This document shows, piece after piece, positions 11,349-14,967 of a stretch of DNA of 14,967 nucleotides. The position numbers were made by a program, and so were the translations under genes. The notes under the pieces are model-generated. The model saw only the letters and a list, made by a program, of their open reading frames with translations, searched no databases and was not told the origin of the DNA. Source of the DNA: Scatosoma sp045655705 (GTDB lineage: Bacteria > Bacillota > Clostridia > Christensenellales > Borkfalkiaceae); NCBI GenBank assembly GCA_045655705.1, contig JAZOPU010000063.1, positions 1 through 14,967 on the forward strand, read 5' to 3'. Every line of letters starts with the position of its first letter. The stretch's first letter is position 1.

Positions 11349-12512
11349 TTACTGCTCGGTGATACCCGTAAGCACGCCCTGACCGGCGGGACGTTCGCAC
11401 ATAAGCTCCGCATATTTAACGAGCGTAGCGGTATAGACAGGCTTGCCGGGGATTTGTTTCAAAATCTTGCCGTCTTCGCCTTCGAGCCACTTCCAATCGC
11501 AAAGCTGATGTAATTTAAAATCGTCGGTATTGAGCAAGTACATAGTGCCTTCGGGGCAGAATCTATCCGCAACGACGGGCACACCGTTAAAGCTCATAGC
11601 TTTAAGTCCGTTTTCAAATTCCACCGTAGGTAAAATGGTAGAAAGACTTCTGTAATATTCCACGAGCGCACGTTTTACCCCCCACGAGCAAACGATAAAG
11701 TTGACTTTGCTGCCCGAAGCTTCTTCGATGCAATCCATCGCGTATTGAATGATATTTTCAGTAATATCCCCCACGTCGGTTTCCTTATACGGTTTCAAAA
11801 AGAAATTGCCTTCCTTGTTCATACCGTACAGCTCTTCGCTGTCAAAAATGGCTTTCAGACCCGTAAGCTCGTAGTCTTTTGCGTCGTGTAAATACAATTG
11901 CGTATTTTCAACCGTAGCGCTATCCGTAGGTTCGCCGTCGATGAAAATTTTTCTGTTCACTCTGTCCACGGCAACGATTTTTCGTTTTTGCAAGCTGGCA
12001 ACGGGCTGACCGTCTTTATAAAAATCGACGATCATACCTTCGGCAACGTTTTGCACGTTCGCCGTGTAGATTTCGTTTCTCGTCGCGTCGAATATATCGG
12101 TGAGATATCCCGAGCCGTCGCCAAAGAGCATTCTGCCGAAATGGAAGGACGCGCTTTTCACGAGCGATTGCATTTCGTCGTTAAGCAAATCCACGAACGC
12201 ACCCTCGTTGGTAGCCGAAGCGCGAAGTGCTTTGTCGGAAATTTCAATTGTACCGTAGAGATTTTTAAGCGTAGATACGAATTGTACTCTCTTCGTTTCG
12301 GAAGCAGAGGGCAAATCCCCCGTTTCCGTTCCCGCGCCGAGACCGCCCGACACGCCCACTTTGACGAGCTTACGCACGTCCTTGCCCACGACGTCCGCCG
12401 TGGATTGTCCGATTTTTGCAAGTAAGGGATTGACCTTCAAATTTAAAGCCTCCGTCACCGCGTCCAAATAAAAAGATTTTAATGCGTTATCCGCTGTTTC
12501 AATTGTAATCAT
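11349..12512 (-). CDS. Phage major capsid protein, HK97-type fold (probable)
   Basis: This 387-residue protein is the likely shell subunit. It follows a scaffold gene and has the look of an HK97-fold capsid protein: an N-terminal helix (ALKSFYLDAVTEALNLKVNP), a glycine-rich extended loop (VGVSGGLGAGTETGDLPSAS, about 53-72), a long spine helix region (VDLLNDEMQSLVKSASFHFG), a beta insert, and an A-domain segment (VNFIVCSWGVKRALVEYYRS, about 270-290) with GVPVVADRFCPEGTMYLLN. There is no N-terminal delta domain, consistent with the separate scaffold gene. No protease gene is visible. The start at 12512 has GGAG about eleven bases upstream. The gene order portal-scaffold-capsid is that of P22/phi29-like podoviruses. 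Confidence 0.82.
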   Translation of the reverse strand: MITIETADNALKSFYLDAVTEALNLKVNPLLAKIGQSTADVVGKDVRKLVKVGVSGGLGAGTETGDLPSASETKRVQFVSTLKNLYGTIEISDKALRASATNEGAFVDLLNDEMQSLVKSASFHFGRMLFGDGSGYLTDIFDATRNEIYTANVQNVAEGMIVDFYKDGQPVASLQKRKIVAVDRVNRKIFIDGEPTDSATVENTQLYLHDAKDYELTGLKAIFDSEELYGMNKEGNFFLKPYKETDVGDITENIIQYAMDCIEEASGSKVNFIVCSWGVKRALVEYYRSLSTILPTVEFENGLKAMSFNGVPVVADRFCPEGTMYLLNTDDFKLHQLCDWKWLEGEDGKILKQIPGKPVYTATLVKYAELMCERPAGQGVLTGITEQ

Positions 12513-12530
12513 ATTCTAATACTCCTTTTT

Positions 12531-13217
12531 TTAAAATGTTGAGATTTGTTCTTTTTTAAAGAACCGTAGAGCCATAGCCCCGGCTTCGCCGATACTTTTG
12601 GCTTTCAAGCTTGGCGAAACGCACAGTCCCGCCCCACCGCGCATAAGCGGTGCGCCCGATTTCCCGATCGAAGACAAATACTCCCCGATAATCTTCAAGC
12701 GCACGCCCTCGTCACGGCTTGCGAGCGTAAACAGTTGTTCAGAAGAAATCGCGCCGACTTTTTCGCCGTCGACGGACGCCTTTTCTCGTGTTTCCGACAG
12801 CCCTGCGCCCACTTCTTTCCCACTTACCTGTTCTCCCGCCACGTCAGGCAACGAGCTTGGTTGCGTTTCTCCGCTTTCAATCTCTTGCACGAACGAATCA
12901 AAGCGTGCCTCTTCGGCTTTACGCTCTTTGGCACGATTTTTGAGCTTTTCCGCCCCGCCTTGTGCCTGCGCCCGCGCCTCGACTTGTTGATCTGTCGTAT
13001 CCCCAAGTTGTTTCGTTTGCCTTTCCAAGTCTTTGAGCCTTTGACTGCGCCTGGTAAATTCCGATTGCAACGAGTCGTAGGCTTTTAAAAGGGCGCTTAC
13101 GTCCTTAAATTTCCCCAAATCCGTCGAAGCCTGTGCGGGCATATCCCCATTTCCCGCTGTCGCCCCTGCGAGCTCTTCCGTTTGGTTTTGCATATAAGCG
13201 TTGTCCTTTACTTCCAT
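12531..13217 (-). CDS. Phage scaffolding protein (probable)
   Basis: This 228-residue protein is highly charged and rich in Gln, Glu, Lys and Ala, with low-complexity stretches, as capsid scaffolds are. Residues 33-70 (GKFKDVSALLKAYDSLQSEF, then TRRSQRLKDLE) resemble the helical motif often seen in proteins between portal and capsid genes in Bacillota. The middle (75-150) is disordered-looking. The C-terminal helix (ALRFFKKEQ) is basic and would contact the capsid protein. It begins three bases after the portal stop, with its GGAGG inside the portal coding end. Identification is from composition and position. Confidence 0.72.
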   Translation of the reverse strand: MEVKDNAYMQNQTEELAGATAGNGDMPAQASTDLGKFKDVSALLKAYDSLQSEFTRRSQRLKDLERQTKQLGDTTDQQVEARAQAQGGAEKLKNRAKERKAEEARFDSFVQEIESGETQPSSLPDVAGEQVSGKEVGAGLSETREKASVDGEKVGAISSEQLFTLASRDEGVRLKIIGEYLSSIGKSGAPLMRGGAGLCVSPSLKAKSIGEAGAMALRFFKKEQISTF

Positions 13218-13220
13218 ATA

Positions 13221-14957
13221 TTATACCTCCTTTTGCTTTTCCTTGTGTTTTGCAATATGTAACGCATACCGCGCTTTGAGCGCGTCCGCGTCCTTGCGCT
13301 TTTTAAACTCCGACGAGAGCAAAAACCGCGTGTGCTCGGTGATATGAAGCTTGTGATCGTCATAATCGTCCACGCCCGTATCCCGCGAAATCATAGCGAT
13401 ATTTTCTTCTCCCGCTTTTGCGATATGGAGCGGTGAAATATCCTGCGCATTCTCATAGCTTGCGAACCCGAACGCTTCCAAAATACGGTTCTTGTTCTCT
13501 TGCGTAAGCTTTCCGTTCTCGTCCGTAAGCACGCCCGCTTCATACAATTTCAAAATAGTTGCGCGTTTTTCTTCGGGCGTAGCCGTACCTTGCGCTTCCA
13601 AGCGAATATCTTCCGTCAGCTCGGACGCATTGAAATAATACGCCTGCGTTTTCTTGTTCTCGCCCGTCATGGTCATAAGCCTTGCGTTACCGGCAAACTG
13701 CTTATATAAACAAAGTATTTGCCGTCCCACTTCCTTGATCGCCTGTTCCATAGCGGAAAGCGTTGTGGAAAGTCTAGACTCGTCTTGGGAGAGCAGTAGT
13801 TGCAACCCCGTCGCGCTCGTAACCCTTGTAGGCGTGGAGCTTTCGGAAAGATCGCTAACCCCGCTAATGAGCGCAAATTCACGCTCTAACCACTCTTCTT
13901 CCGCGGCGAATTCAGGCGGTACACTCCCGCAATCGAGCATTTCGGGTGCTTTCCCGCCTTGACGGTACACGAGCACTTTTCCAGGCAATAACCCTTCTTC
14001 CGTCAGCTCGTCGGTATCCACCGAACCGTCCTCCACCGTCAACACGCCCATAGAAATACGGTTTAAAAATTCGTGTTTTCTATTGCGCACGGCGTTATAG
14101 GCGCGCTGTACGGGAATTAGCCTGTCCACGATACTCCCGCCGAAAAACGCCGCGGGCATACGCAAGCAATCCTGTTTCACGAACGGGAAGGTACGCATAC
14201 CCCTTTCGCCGTTGACAAACGGCAGTCCGCCCGAATACAACAGCTTTCCGTCCGCCACGATCTCCAATCTCCCGTCAGGGAACGCATTGCTCGGCTTTTC
14301 ATAGCGTTCGATAAGCACGACGGCGTTTGCCACGGGCGTAGGGGTAGTTAATCCTGCTTGATGCAAGGGCAATTTCCCCGCCGTAGGCTCGCTATATCCC
14401 CCAAGCGATAACTGCGCCACTTCACCGCCTTGCACTTCCACGCCAAACCGCTCGTAGATCTCGTCCACGCCCACGACGCGTGCGTGCATAACGCTTTCCA
14501 GCTCGTCCATATCTTCGGCTGTCAAGCGATCGGGAAAAATCTCAAACGGCGGTACGGCGACGACGCTCACCTCCCCCTCGTATATGGGCTTACCGTTCTC
14601 GCTCACGGCAACCTGTCTGCCCCCGTTTTCGTCCCAACTCACCTTATAAAACACACTCCCGCACACTTCCGACCAAACGGTAGCTTTTTTCAGCGTTTCT
14701 TCAAAACGAATACGCTCTTGCGCATACGAAAGCACGCCTGTGGCAAGCTTTGCCGTTTTCACGTCGCTATCCTCGTCGGAAAAAGGTCGCACGCAAACGG
14801 TGGGGCGCATTTTTTCCAGCTTGGACAGGCGAGAATCAATCGTGGGTGCAATGTGATTGAACACTCTTCGCGACTGCCAATAAAACTGCTTGTCTTCGCT
14901 CGCCACTCCGCCAAAGGGCGACACGTCGCAATACTGATTACCGCTAAAAAAATTCAT
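13221..14957 (-). CDS. Phage portal protein
   Basis: Portal proteins form the dodecameric DNA channel at one capsid vertex. At 578 residues this is within the podovirus range. The N-terminal part (YWQSRRVFNHIAPTIDSRLS and KMRPTVCVRP), the wing with ATVWSEVCGSVFYKVSWDEN (about 92-111), PFEIFPDR, the segment around RAYNAVRNRKHEFLNRISMG, and the helical SSTPTRVTSATGLQLLLSQD (about 386-405) followed by a long helix are typical of P22-like portals. The last 100 residues are helical and basic. The start at 14957 lies ten bases from the window edge, and no Shine-Dalgarno is visible there. The ATGA at the start may overlap the stop of an upstream gene, perhaps a terminase, outside the window. Confidence 0.85.
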   Translation of the reverse strand: MNFFSGNQYCDVSPFGGVASEDKQFYWQSRRVFNHIAPTIDSRLSKLEKMRPTVCVRPFSDEDSDVKTAKLATGVLSYAQERIRFEETLKKATVWSEVCGSVFYKVSWDENGGRQVAVSENGKPIYEGEVSVVAVPPFEIFPDRLTAEDMDELESVMHARVVGVDEIYERFGVEVQGGEVAQLSLGGYSEPTAGKLPLHQAGLTTPTPVANAVVLIERYEKPSNAFPDGRLEIVADGKLLYSGGLPFVNGERGMRTFPFVKQDCLRMPAAFFGGSIVDRLIPVQRAYNAVRNRKHEFLNRISMGVLTVEDGSVDTDELTEEGLLPGKVLVYRQGGKAPEMLDCGSVPPEFAAEEEWLEREFALISGVSDLSESSTPTRVTSATGLQLLLSQDESRLSTTLSAMEQAIKEVGRQILCLYKQFAGNARLMTMTGENKKTQAYYFNASELTEDIRLEAQGTATPEEKRATILKLYEAGVLTDENGKLTQENKNRILEAFGFASYENAQDISPLHIAKAGEENIAMISRDTGVDDYDDHKLHITEHTRFLLSSEFKKRKDADALKARYALHIAKHKEKQKEV

Positions 14958-14967
14958 ATTGAGTAGC

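Noticed and set aside
14430..14966. Plus-strand open frame opposite the portal gene start
   Set aside because: It is antisense to a clear portal protein and its composition (many His, Arg, Phe) is that of a reverse-strand artefact.
14954..14967. End of an upstream gene overlapping the portal start (possible ...YSI stop)
   Set aside because: Only 14 bases are available; an ATGA overlap is plausible but not enough to call a gene.

Overview
This window looks like chromosomal DNA of a low-to-medium GC Gram-positive bacterium of the Clostridia type (Bacillota). The evidence is the gene order rpmG-secE-nusG-rplK-rplA-rplJ-rplL, strong GGAGG ribosome binding sites, an L10-type leader upstream of rplJ, and companions such as a DUF975 membrane protein and a BspA-like leucine-rich-repeat protein. 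A gut Clostridia lineage is a guess from style, not shown. Nearly every gene is on the minus strand, so the biological reading direction is from high to low coordinates.

Layout in reading direction. (1) 14957-8915 is a compact, fully open podovirus-like head module: portal, scaffold, major capsid protein, a gp4/gp11-like adaptor, a beta-rich hub protein and one unrecognised coiled-coil protein. It ends at a hairpin terminator. No tail fibre, lysis gene or integrase follows before host genes. (2) 8758-4932 holds single host genes: an LRR membrane protein with its own promoter and terminator, a DUF975 membrane protein overlapping a class I/II aminotransferase, and a YpsA-like SLOG protein. The entire gap between the last two is a mirror-symmetric array of hairpins. 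(3) 4803-1421 is the translation/secretion cluster, with a strong promoter before rpmG, a probable L1-binding rRNA mimic before rplK, and a second promoter plus attenuated L10 leader before rplJL. (4) 1413-43 is a 1371-bp insertion at the 3' end of rplL. The last 178 bp of rplL are duplicated on its far side, with one mismatch. Between the two copies are two unrecognised genes and a divergent XRE repressor, with two matching palindromic operators between their promoters. This resembles a miniature lysogeny-type switch whose repressor mRNA looks leaderless.

The most interesting signals are the rplL-targeting mini-island with its switch, the nested hairpin array at 5435-5645 (with a covarying single unit at 7500-7530), and the clean, tail-poor capsid gene cluster next to housekeeping genes. 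All functional statements rest on reading the sequence; no database search was possible.
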